In this document: positions 8,313 to 16,191 of the stretch, piece after piece
Position numbering within the stretch: the first letter of the stretch is position 1
Layout: the number at the start of each line of letters is the position of its first letter
NCBI GenBank assembly: GCA_040219935.1
Contig: JAVJUA010000048.1
Coordinates: 186,001-250,000, forward strand
Reading direction: 5' to 3'
DNA from: UBA7803 sp040219935
GTDB taxonomy: Bacteria > Pseudomonadota > Gammaproteobacteria > Pseudomonadales > Azotimanducaceae
Length of the DNA: 64,000 bases
Notes under the pieces: model-generated
Databases searched by the model: none
Told to the model about the DNA's origin: nothing
The model's input: only the letters and a program-made list of their open reading frames with translations
Position numbers and translations under genes: made by a program

Positions 8313-9173
8313 CTAGCGGACCGCCGCCAGATACGACTCGATGCGCTGCAGGTGGCCGTCGACGTCGGTAGGGCCGGCGTTGTGGGTGGCGATGGCCACG
8401 TGGGTCGCCCCCAGCTCGCGCCACTTCGAGGCGTGGGTGGCCCACCGCTCCGGATTGCCGCCCGCGAACTGCGCCTGGGCCTGAATGCCGAAGCCGTCCA
8501 TGGACAGCCCGGCCCGCTGACGGTGCTCGCGGATCGTGTCGATGCAGGCGCGGGCCGAGTCGTTGGCCCCCATCAGCGGTATCCAGCCATCGCCCAGGCG
8601 CGCGCAGCGCGACAGCAGAGCCGGCGCCGAGCCGCCGAACCAGACCGGAACCGGCTGCGACGGCCGCGGATTGATGCTGGCCGCGGTGACGGTATGGTGT
8701 TCGCCCTCGAAGGTCAGGGAGTCCTCACGCCACAGGGCGCGCAGCAGCTCCACCTGCTCCGCCTGGCGGCGGCCGCGGGTGTGGTAGTCCTCGTTCAGCG
8801 CCTCGTACTCGATCCGGTTCCAGCCGGTACCGACGCCAAGGCGGAAGCGGTTGCGCGACAGGATGGCCACCTCGGCCGCCTGCTTGGCCACCAGCGCCGT
8901 CTGCCGCTGCGGCAGGATCAGCACGGTGGTCATCATCTCGATGCGTTCGGTGACGGCAGCGATGAATGCGAAGGTGGTGAGCGGCTCGTGGAAGGCGACG
9001 TCCTTGTCGTAGGGGCCCTTCCAGCCGCCGGGCCGGTTCGGATCGGCGCCCAGCACGTGATCGTAGATCAGCAGGTGCGTGGCGCCGAGCGCCTCGACAC
9101 CCTGGGCATAGGCGCGCAGGGCGCCCGGGTCGGTACCGATCTCGTTGTGCGGCAGCACGGCGCCGAATTCCAT
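8313..9173 (-). CDS. LLM-class (luciferase-like) flavin/F420-dependent oxidoreductase
   Basis: A 286-residue TIM-barrel protein of the bacterial luciferase superfamily, with 'LLIYDHVLGADPNRPGG', 'MMTTVLILPQRQTALVAKQA', 'RFRLGVGTGWNRIEYEALN' and 'PVWFGGSAPALLSRCARLGDG'. These are the cofactor-binding strands of the F420-linked TIGR03619-type subgroup. Homologues use FMN or F420; no F420 biosynthesis gene is visible here, so the cofactor is undecided. It converges with the CMD-family gene 9 bases away and is divergent from ileS. Confidence 0.85.
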   Translation of the reverse strand: MEFGAVLPHNEIGTDPGALRAYAQGVEALGATHLLIYDHVLGADPNRPGGWKGPYDKDVAFHEPLTTFAFIAAVTERIEMMTTVLILPQRQTALVAKQAAEVAILSRNRFRLGVGTGWNRIEYEALNEDYHTRGRRQAEQVELLRALWREDSLTFEGEHHTVTAASINPRPSQPVPVWFGGSAPALLSRCARLGDGWIPLMGANDSARACIDTIREHRQRAGLSMDGFGIQAQAQFAGGNPERWATHASKWRELGATHVAIATHNAGPTDVDGHLQRIESYLAAVR

Positions 9174-9252
9174 GTGTTTCTCCCCCGATGGTCCGAATGC
9201 TCGATCGGCGCATTATGCCTCACGCCCGCCCATTCCCCACGCCGAATCGAGT

Positions 9253-9258
9253 TACAAT
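9253..9258 (+). promoter_or_regulatory. Candidate -10 element for ileS
   Basis: TACAAT, 40 bases before the ileS ATG. The -35 region is weak (best match TTCCCC, short spacing). The same GxTACAATGC context precedes the SDR gene near 62494. Confidence 0.35.
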
Positions 9259-9297
9259 GCGCCGCTTTCGGCGATCCGCCCCGTGCTTGGCAGAACT

Positions 9298-12200
9298 ATG
9301 GCTGAACCAGCGAATACGGGCTCGTCACCGTCCTTCGTGGCGATGGAGCTTGACGTCCTCCGCTTCTGGGAGGAAGGCGACATCTTCCAGAAGACCCTGG
9401 CGAAGACCAGCGACAAAAAGCCCTACATCTTCTACGACGGCCCCCCGTTTGCGACGGGGCTGCCGCATCACGGCCACATCGTCGCCAGCACCATCAAGGA
9501 CATCGTCCCGCGCTACTGGACCATGAAGGGCCGCTACGTGCTGCGCCGCTTCGGCTGGGACTGCCACGGCCTGCCCATCGAGCACGAGATCGACAAGCAG
9601 CTCAATATGTCTGCCCAGCAGGCGGTGGAGGAGCTGGGCGTCGCGGGCTACAACGCCCAGTGCCGGTCCATCGTCCAGCGTTACGTATCGGAGTGGCGTA
9701 ACACCATCACCCGGCTCGGCCGCTGGGTGGACTTCGACAACGACTACAAGACCATGGACCCCGAGTACATGGAGTCGGTGTGGTGGGTGGTCAAGCAGCT
9801 CTGGGACAAAGGCCTGGTGTATCAGGGCGTGCGCATCATGCCGTTGTCGACGGCGCTCGGCACGCCGCTGTCGAACTTCGAAGCGAACATGAACTACATG
9901 GACGTGCAGGACCCGTCGGTGACGGTGCTGTTCGCCCTGGAAGACGAGAACGCCTACCTCGCCGCCTGGACCACGACCCCCTGGACGCTGCCGTCCAACC
10001 TCGCGGTGTGCGTGGGTCCGGACATCGACTACGTGCGGGTCAACGACCCGGAGACAGGCAAGCGCATCTACCTGGCCGAGGAGCGCCTGCCCGCCTATGG
10101 CGATCTGCCGGTGGAGGCCCGGCTCAAGGGCCGTGAGCTGCTCGGCCGCAGGTACCGGCCACTGTTTCCCTACTTCGCCGATCAGGCCGAGTTCGGCGCT
10201 TTCCAGGTGGTGATGGACGACTACGTCTCCACCGACAGCGGCACCGGCCTGGTGCACCAGGCGCCGGCCTTCGGAGAGGACGACTACCGCGTGCTGAAGG
10301 CCGCCGGCATCGAGGCCTTCGCCTGCCCCGTCACCATGCACGGCATCTTCACCGACGAGGTCGGCGAGTTCGCCGGTCAGTACGTGAAGGACGCCGACAA
10401 GCACATCGCCCGGCATCTCAAGGAGCAGGGCCTGCTGTGGCGCCAGGATGTGATCCAGCACAGCTACCCGTTCTGCTACCGCTCGGACACGCCGCTGATC
10501 TACCGCGCTATTCCGTCCTGGTATGTGGCCGTCACCCGCATCGTCGACAAGCTGCTCGACGCGAACGAGCAGATCCGCTGGGTGCCCGAGCACATCAAGC
10601 ACGGACGCTTCGGCAACTGGCTGGCCGGCGCCATCGACTGGTCGATCTCGCGCAACCGGGTGTGGGGCACGCCCATCCCCATCTGGGTGAACGACGTCAC
10701 CGGCAAGCAGCTGTGCATCGGCTCCGTTGAGGAGCTGGAGCAGCACACCGGCGCCCGGGTCGACGACCTGCATCGCGAGCACGTCGATCCGCTCACCTTC
10801 GAGTTGCCGGGCGAGGAGGGCACCTACCGGCGCGTAGAGGAGGTGCTGGACTGCTGGTTCGAGTCCGGGTCCATGCCCTACGCCCAGCTGCACTATCCGT
10901 TCGAGAACCGGGAGATGTTCAAGGCTGGCTATCCGGCCGAGTTCATTGCCGAAGGGCTCGATCAGACCCGCGGCTGGTTCTACACCCTCACGGTGCTGGC
11001 CGCCGCCCTCTACGACAAGCCGGCGTTTCGCAACGTCATCGTCAACGGCATGGTGCTGGCCGAGGACGGCCGCAAGATGTCGAAGCGCCTGAAGAACTAC
11101 ACGCCGCCTGACGAGCTGATGGAGACTTACGGCGCCGACGCGTTGCGCCTGTACCTGATCAACTCCGGACTGGTGAAGGGCGAGGAGCAGCGCTTTTCCG
11201 ATGCCGGCGTCCGGGACATGACGCGGCGCGCGCTGCTGCCCTGGTACAACGCCTTCTCGTTTCTGAAGACGTACGCCGAGATCGATCAGTGGTCGCCCGA
11301 CAAAGGGCAGCACGTAGGAGACAACGTCCTCGATCATTGGCTGCTCTCACGGCTGCAGACCCTGAAGGCACGGGTGGCGGAGGAGATGGAAGCCTATCGC
11401 CTCTACAACGTCGTGCCGCAGCTCTTTGCGTTCATTGAAGACCTGACCAACTGGTACATCCGGTTGAACCGCCATCGATACTGGGGTGAGGAGATCACGG
11501 CGGACAAGATCGCCGCCTACTCGACCCTGCATACGGCGCTCTATGAGCTTTGTCAGGTCATGGCGCCGTTTGCGCCGTTTCTTTCCGATCACGTCTATCG
11601 GGAGCTCGGCGCCCTGGGCGGCGGTGCTGCCACGCCCGCCTCGGTGCACCTGTGCGACTATCCACTGGCAGAGCCGCAGTTCGTGCGACCGGAGCTCGAG
11701 CGTGCGGTGGGTCGGCTGCAGCAGGTAGTGCTGCTGGGCCGGCAGAAGCGTGAGGAAGCCAAGATCGGGCTGCGCATCCCCCTGCGGTCGCTCACCGTGG
11801 TGCATCGCGATGCCGCGGTGCTGGAAGAGCTCTCTCGCCTGGAGACCTATCTTCGCTCGGAGCTCAACGTCCGCGAGGTCTGCTACGACACCGACGAGGC
11901 GGCCCACATCGAGGTGGCGGCGAAGCCGAACTTCCCGTTGCTGGGCAAGCGCCTGGGCAAGCGCATGAAGTCGTTTCAGCAGGCGATCGCCGGTCTCGAC
12001 CGCGAGCACATCGACCGCCTGCAGCGCGACGGCACCATCGAGATCGATGGCGAGACGTTCGACGATCAGGAGATTCAGGTGGTTCAGCAGGCCCGGCCCG
12101 GCACCAATACGGTGTCCAACGGCGAGATGGCGGTCGACCTCGACATCACCCTCGATGATGAGCTGTTGCGGGGTGGGTACGCCCGTGAGATCGTCAACCG

Positions 12201-12447
12201 CGTGCAGCGGCATCGAAAGGATCTGGCATTGAACGTAGCCGACCGCATCGAGATCCGTTACGCGGGCGACCCGGAGCTGGTGCGCGCCGCTGCAGAGCAT
12301 GCCGACTACATTCGCGGCGAGACGCTTGCGGTCAGGTTCGAGGCCGTATCCGCGCTGAGCGATGGCACCGAGGTGGTCATCGACGAGCGGCCGTTCCGGT
12401 TTGCGGTCAGTCCGGCGGCCGACACGGCAGCGGAGCAGCGTTCGTGA
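9298..12447 (+). CDS. ileS: Isoleucyl-tRNA synthetase, type 2 (eukaryote-like)
   Basis: Charges tRNA-Ile with isoleucine. The 1049-residue class I enzyme has its HIGH motif as 'HHGH' (residues 57-60, in 'GLPHHGHIVASTIKDIV'), 'GWDCHGLPIEHEID', the CP1 editing-domain signature 'TTTPWTLPSN', and KMSKS as 'KMSKR' near residue 593. These features and the absence of a C-terminal zinc finger place it in the IleRS2 clade shared with eukaryotes and mupirocin-resistant bacteria. ATG at 9298 gives the normal N-terminus. Its stop overlaps the GTG of a TetR gene. No second ileS is in the window. Confidence 0.93.
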   Translation: MAEPANTGSSPSFVAMELDVLRFWEEGDIFQKTLAKTSDKKPYIFYDGPPFATGLPHHGHIVASTIKDIVPRYWTMKGRYVLRRFGWDCHGLPIEHEIDKQLNMSAQQAVEELGVAGYNAQCRSIVQRYVSEWRNTITRLGRWVDFDNDYKTMDPEYMESVWWVVKQLWDKGLVYQGVRIMPLSTALGTPLSNFEANMNYMDVQDPSVTVLFALEDENAYLAAWTTTPWTLPSNLAVCVGPDIDYVRVNDPETGKRIYLAEERLPAYGDLPVEARLKGRELLGRRYRPLFPYFADQAEFGAFQVVMDDYVSTDSGTGLVHQAPAFGEDDYRVLKAAGIEAFACPVTMHGIFTDEVGEFAGQYVKDADKHIARHLKEQGLLWRQDVIQHSYPFCYRSDTPLIYRAIPSWYVAVTRIVDKLLDANEQIRWVPEHIKHGRFGNWLAGAIDWSISRNRVWGTPIPIWVNDVTGKQLCIGSVEELEQHTGARVDDLHREHVDPLTFELPGEEGTYRRVEEVLDCWFESGSMPYAQLHYPFENREMFKAGYPAEFIAEGLDQTRGWFYTLTVLAAALYDKPAFRNVIVNGMVLAEDGRKMSKRLKNYTPPDELMETYGADALRLYLINSGLVKGEEQRFSDAGVRDMTRRALLPWYNAFSFLKTYAEIDQWSPDKGQHVGDNVLDHWLLSRLQTLKARVAEEMEAYRLYNVVPQLFAFIEDLTNWYIRLNRHRYWGEEITADKIAAYSTLHTALYELCQVMAPFAPFLSDHVYRELGALGGGAATPASVHLCDYPLAEPQFVRPELERAVGRLQQVVLLGRQKREEAKIGLRIPLRSLTVVHRDAAVLEELSRLETYLRSELNVREVCYDTDEAAHIEVAAKPNFPLLGKRLGKRMKSFQQAIAGLDREHIDRLQRDGTIEIDGETFDDQEIQVVQQARPGTNTVSNGEMAVDLDITLDDELLRGGYAREIVNRVQRHRKDLALNVADRIEIRYAGDPELVRAAAEHADYIRGETLAVRFEAVSALSDGTEVVIDERPFRFAVSPAADTAAEQRS

Positions 12448-13124
12448 GCGCGGCAGCAAGTCATCCCCGGCCCAAGGCCGGCTACCACCACGGCGACCTG
12501 CGTGAGTCGCTGCTGGTGGCCGCCGAGATCCTGCTGCGCGAGGAGGGGCTGGCGGGTCTGACCTTGCGCGCCTGCGCGCGCCGCGCGGGCGTCTCCCACG
12601 CGGCACCCAAGCACCACTTTGCCGATCTCTCCGACCTGCTCTCGGAGGTGGCCGCGCGCAGCTTCGATCGCCTGACGGCGGCCTTGAAGGCGGCCCGCGC
12701 GGACATCGGCGACGATCCGGACGAGCGCTTCATCGCCATCACCCGCACCTACGTCGAGTTTGCCCGCGACCAGCCGGATCACTTCCGGCTGATGTTCCGC
12801 TCCGACGTGCTGAATCACTGCAATGCGGCGCTGCGTGCCGCGTCGGCGCGCACCTATGCCGAGATGATCGACGGTGTGACCGCGCAGCGTGGTGAGCCGG
12901 ATGTGGAGCCGGAGGAGTTGCAGGACCGTATCAAGGACGAGGGCCTGATGGAGGACATCCTCATCGGCTGGAGCTTCGTTCACGGCTATGCGCAGCTTCT
13001 GCTGGAGGGTCAGCTGGCGGTGTTCGCCAGGGAGGAAAGCCTCGAAGACTTCCTGGCGCGCAGCCTCGCCGCCAGCGGCAAGCGACTGGGGCGCTTGTTA
13101 CGGGCGCAGGAATCGAAGCCTTGA
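12444..13124 (+). CDS. TetR/AcrR family transcriptional regulator
   Basis: A 226-residue repressor-type regulator. The N-terminal helix-turn-helix spans roughly residues 18-62, including 'GLTLRACARRAGVSHAAPKHHF', whose recognition helix is typical of the family. The C-terminal TetR_C domain (residues 85-205) contains 'YVEFARDQPDHFRLMFRSD'. GTG at 12444 overlaps the ileS stop (GTGA), so it is translated with ileS from the same mRNA. Its target is unknown; being cotranscribed with a housekeeping synthetase is unusual for a TetR gene. Confidence 0.88.
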   Translation: MSAAASHPRPKAGYHHGDLRESLLVAAEILLREEGLAGLTLRACARRAGVSHAAPKHHFADLSDLLSEVAARSFDRLTAALKAARADIGDDPDERFIAITRTYVEFARDQPDHFRLMFRSDVLNHCNAALRAASARTYAEMIDGVTAQRGEPDVEPEELQDRIKDEGLMEDILIGWSFVHGYAQLLLEGQLAVFAREESLEDFLARSLAASGKRLGRLLRAQESKP

Positions 13125-13162
13125 TGGGTGGGGTGATCGAATTGCGAACCCCGGAAACAAGT

Positions 13163-13184
13163 CGGCCGAGCTTGCGCTCGGCCG
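13163..13184. terminator. Strong hairpin after ileS-tetR
   Basis: Perfect 9-base inverted repeat CGGCCGAGC / GCTCGGCCG with a TTGC tetraloop. It sits 38 bases after the tetR stop and probably acts as a transcript end or stabiliser. No U-tract follows on either strand, so classical rho-independent termination is not certain. Confidence 0.5.
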
Positions 13185-13300
13185 CCCCTCGGAAAAGGGC
13201 GCGCTATCTGCAACTCCCTTTCCTCCCCGTGCAGGATATGACCAAAGCGCTGCAGGCGTGTCAATCGTGCACTGCGCAATGAGCGGCGGGTGGCAGGGAC

Positions 13301-14125
13301 GTGCCTGAGCACGAAGCCTTCGACGCCGAGCCGGGATTCACCGTTCCGCATGTGGGCGGCTACCGCCGGGTACTGCCCGTGTCGCTCGAGCGCCTCTACG
13401 AGAACGCCCTGGACTGGCAGCATCTGCCCCATGTGCACCAGGGCCAGTTTGCGTCCGTCTCGGTCATCGATGCCGGCGCCTGGGGTTGGCGCGCCAGGGT
13501 CGCTGCCGCGTCGGGGGCGAGCCAGACACTGGAGCTGCGGCTCGACCGGCGCTGCCGGCGCTGGATCACGCGCGTGCTCGATGGGCAGGGCCGTGGCGCC
13601 GAGATCTGGACGCACGCCTTTCCCATGGCCGAGCGTCGCGTGGACATCGTCGTCGATTTCTTCGTGCCCGGTGTCGCCGAGGGTGACCGGGCGCCCCTGG
13701 GGAAGGCGTATGCGGCCCTCTACGCACAGCTCTACGATGAGGACGTGGCCATGATGGTGACGCGTCAGCGTGAGCTGGACCGCCGCATCGGCGGTGACCA
13801 GAGTGAGGGCGGCCGCCACCTCGAGCTGGGGCCCCTGGCCTCTCTCGATCTGCCGCTGACCTTCACGCTGCGGGGGCGCGAGTACGTGCTGGCGCAGGTT
13901 CAGGATCAGCCGGTAGCGTTCCCGCGGCAATGCCCCCATCAGCTCGGGCCGCTGGACGCCGGCCGGCTGCAGGGCTCGGTGGTGACGTGTCCGTGGCACG
14001 GCTACCGGTTCGATGTTCGAACCGGCGACAATCTCTCGGGCCATGCCTGCCGTCTCGAGCACCTGCCGCTGGTCGAGGTTGGCGATGACGGATGGGTCCG
14101 GGTCAGCGTCGGCGGTCAGGATTGA
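13301..14125 (+). CDS. Rieske oxygenase-like protein with reversed domain order
   Basis: A 274-residue protein. Residues 195-265 form a Rieske [2Fe-2S] domain with ligands Cys211, His213 ('CPHQLGPLD') and Cys230, His233 ('CPWHGYRFD'). The N-terminal part contains 'ENALDWQHLPHVHQG', which matches the D-x2-H-x4-H iron-binding motif of Rieske oxygenase catalytic domains (Asp38, His41, His46). 'LYDEDVAMMVTRQ' near residue 147 resembles the later carboxylate-ligand segment. Normal alpha subunits have the Rieske domain first. GTG at 13301 has a modest AGGGA upstream. The substrate is unknown, and no reductase or ferredoxin gene is adjacent. Confidence 0.7.
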   Translation: MPEHEAFDAEPGFTVPHVGGYRRVLPVSLERLYENALDWQHLPHVHQGQFASVSVIDAGAWGWRARVAAASGASQTLELRLDRRCRRWITRVLDGQGRGAEIWTHAFPMAERRVDIVVDFFVPGVAEGDRAPLGKAYAALYAQLYDEDVAMMVTRQRELDRRIGGDQSEGGRHLELGPLASLDLPLTFTLRGREYVLAQVQDQPVAFPRQCPHQLGPLDAGRLQGSVVTCPWHGYRFDVRTGDNLSGHACRLEHLPLVEVGDDGWVRVSVGGQD

Positions 14126-14214
14126 TGGCGCTGGGAGAAGTCGGGAGAAAAAGTACGGCGGGGCAGAGGGTTGGGCTCTGTCCCCGCCGGTATCAGTTGG
14201 GGGGGGCAGACCGG

Positions 14215-14260
14215 GAGGGATACCCGAGGGAAGGGGGAGGGGGGGGATCGGGTATCCCTC
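14215..14260. repeat. 13-bp perfect inverted repeat with G-rich loop
   Basis: GAGGGATACCCGA at 14215-14227 is exactly complementary to 14248-14260, around a 20-base loop made almost entirely of G with three A. It lies between the Rieske gene and the LysR operon. It may be a transcript-end hairpin for the upstream gene; the G-rich loop could also form a quadruplex. No T-run follows. Confidence 0.6.
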
Positions 14261-14279
14261 ACCGGATCTTGTTGGCCAT

Positions 14280-14350
14280 GTTACTTTAAGTAACACCCAG
14301 CGCAACCGTAGGTAACGCAACAGGGTGTTGCATAATCGCATCACTGCGAT
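14280..14350. promoter_or_regulatory. Cluster of three palindromes upstream of the LysR gene
   Basis: Three perfect inverted repeats occur in 71 bases: GTTACTTTAAGTAAC (14280-14294, 7-bp arms), GCAACA-GGG-TGTTGC (14317-14331) and ATCGCA-TCAC-TGCGAT (14335-14350). The last ends 21 bases before the LysR GTG. The T-N11-A type shape of the first and its position fit an autoregulatory LysR binding region controlling the nitrile hydratase operon. The assignment to LysR is inference. Confidence 0.45.
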
Positions 14351-14371
14351 GTCGGGTGATCGGGGTCTGCT

Positions 14372-15265
14372 GTGGACTGGGACGACTTCAAGTTTGTACA
14401 GGCGGTGGCGCGGGCGGGGTCGGTGCGGGGCGCCAGCGACGAGCTGCACGTGCACCCCTCTACCGTGACCCGCCATCTCGAGCAACTCGAGCAGAGGTTG
14501 GGTACCCGGCTGTTCGCGCGCACGCGGCGTGGCATGGACATCACGCCCGCAGGCGGTGCCGTCATCGAGGCCCTCGACCGGGTAGCGGCCGAGCTCGACC
14601 AGGTGGAGCGCAGCCTGCAGGCCAGAGAAGTGGCGCTGGCGGGCACCGTCGGTCTGGCGCTGCCGCAGTCGCTGGCGGTGATGCTGGTGTTGCCCGGTAT
14701 CGAGCCGTTCTTGCGCGATCACCCCGACATCGCGCTGACCGTGGTGGCGGGGGCGCCGCTGGAGCAGCTCGAGCGTGGTCACGCGGACGTCGCGCTCTGC
14801 CTCACGGATGAACCGCCAGGGGCGCTGGTCGGACGCTCCCTGGGACCGGTCATGGCCTGCGTGTACGGGCGCCGCATCGACCTCGAAGGCGCGTCCGGCA
14901 GCGGCATCCAGCCAGTGGGGCGCTGGGTCGGATCCTCGGCGCCCGGCATGGCCTCCCGCCGCCGCGCCCGCAGCTTCGCAGACTGGCCGGAGCGTCTCGC
15001 CGTGGACGACGACGCGCTGGCGGCGGCCGCCATCGCCAGCGGTCTGGGCTTCGGTTGGCTGCCCTGTTACCTCGGCGATGCCTTGCCGTCGCTGGCGCGG
15101 GCGATGGATTCCGCGCCGGTGCGGATGGCCGACCTGTGGCTGGTGAGCCGGCCGGAGACCCGCGGGGTGGCGCGGGTGCAGGCGCTGTCCGAGAGCGTGC
15201 AGCGGCTGCTGGTCGGTCTGGCGCCGCGGCTGTCGGGTACCGCCCCGCCGGAGGCCGCGACGTGA
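14372..15265 (+). CDS. LysR family transcriptional regulator
   Basis: A 297-residue LysR regulator. The winged HTH covers residues 1-60 ('FVQAVARAGSVRGASDELHV', then 'STVTRHLEQLEQRLGTRLFA'). The effector domain includes 'DVALCLTDEPPGALVGRSLG' and 'AIASGLGFGWLPCYLGD'. It is the first gene of a run of six overlapping or close genes ending with nitrile hydratase, all on the same strand, so it probably controls them and itself; LysR regulators are more often divergent. GTG start; the stop overlaps the next GTG (GTGA). Confidence 0.88.
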   Translation: MDWDDFKFVQAVARAGSVRGASDELHVHPSTVTRHLEQLEQRLGTRLFARTRRGMDITPAGGAVIEALDRVAAELDQVERSLQAREVALAGTVGLALPQSLAVMLVLPGIEPFLRDHPDIALTVVAGAPLEQLERGHADVALCLTDEPPGALVGRSLGPVMACVYGRRIDLEGASGSGIQPVGRWVGSSAPGMASRRRARSFADWPERLAVDDDALAAAAIASGLGFGWLPCYLGDALPSLARAMDSAPVRMADLWLVSRPETRGVARVQALSESVQRLLVGLAPRLSGTAPPEAAT

Positions 15266-16128
15266 GCGGCCGCCTGCCCACCTCGCACACCTACTTCTCG
15301 CAGCGGCTGCGTCTGCACTATGCCGACTGGGGCAAGAGCCAGGCCCCTGCCATGCTGCTGGTGCACGGCGTTCAGGACCATTGCCACACCTGGGATTGGT
15401 TCGCCGAGGCCTTCGTCGACGATTACCACGTGCTGGCCCCGGACCTTCGCGGGCATGGCGATTCGGAGTGGGTGCGGGGTTCCAGCTACCATCCCGTCGA
15501 CTACGTCTACGATCTCGATCAGCTCATCCGGCAGCGGGCGCTGGCACCGCTGGTGATCGTCAGCCACTCCATGGGCGGCACCCTGGCGTCCATCTACGCC
15601 GGCGTGTACCCGGAGCAGGTACGGGCCCTGGTGATCATCGAAGGCGTGGGTCTGTGGCCGGGCTGGAGCGGCCCGCAGCGTCCCGAGGAGCGCATCGACA
15701 CCTGGATTCGCGGCACCCGCGAGCTGGCCGGCCGCCAGCCGCGGCGCTACCCGTCGCTGTCCGAGGCCGGCGCGCGCATGCGCCAGGCCAACGACCGCCT
15801 GAGTGCCGTACAGGCGGACCACCTCACCCGTCACGGCAGCCACCGCAACGAGGACGGCACGTTCAGCTGGAAGTTCGACAACTACACCCATGCCGGCCCC
15901 GCCTATCGGATGCCGGAGGCAGATCTGATGGCGCTGTGGCGGCGCATCCGCTGTCCGGTGCTGCTCGTCAACGGTGGCGAAGGCTTTGCCCACCGCATCG
16001 GCCAGGACGGTACGCTGGGCCACTTCGACGACGCGCGCGTGGTGGATGTGCCCGGCGCCGGTCACTGGGTGCATCACGATTGCCTGGAGGAAGTGGTCGT
16101 CGCGGTGCGGGGCTTTCTTCATGGCTGA
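15262..16128 (+). CDS. Alpha/beta-fold hydrolase
   Basis: A 288-residue hydrolase with 'MLLVHGVQDHCHTWDWFAEAF' (oxyanion region), 'DLRGHGDSEWV', the nucleophile elbow 'SHSMGG' (Ser103) and the C-terminal 'VPGAGHWVHHD' holding the catalytic His. GTG at 15262 overlaps the LysR stop. Within a nitrile hydratase operon it occupies the place where an amidase would normally be found; whether it hydrolyses the amide product, an ester precursor or something else cannot be told from sequence. It is not an amidase-signature enzyme. Confidence 0.85.
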   Translation: MSGRLPTSHTYFSQRLRLHYADWGKSQAPAMLLVHGVQDHCHTWDWFAEAFVDDYHVLAPDLRGHGDSEWVRGSSYHPVDYVYDLDQLIRQRALAPLVIVSHSMGGTLASIYAGVYPEQVRALVIIEGVGLWPGWSGPQRPEERIDTWIRGTRELAGRQPRRYPSLSEAGARMRQANDRLSAVQADHLTRHGSHRNEDGTFSWKFDNYTHAGPAYRMPEADLMALWRRIRCPVLLVNGGEGFAHRIGQDGTLGHFDDARVVDVPGAGHWVHHDCLEEVVVAVRGFLHG

Positions 16129-16191
16129 GCGCGCTTGTCAGGCTCACGGGCAGATCGCACACTGGCTGCTGACCCGGGTCACGGACTGACC

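Noticed and set aside
13163..13184. Classical rho-independent terminator
   Set aside because: The stem is strong, but no run of T follows on either strand, so only a general hairpin with possible terminator role is claimed.
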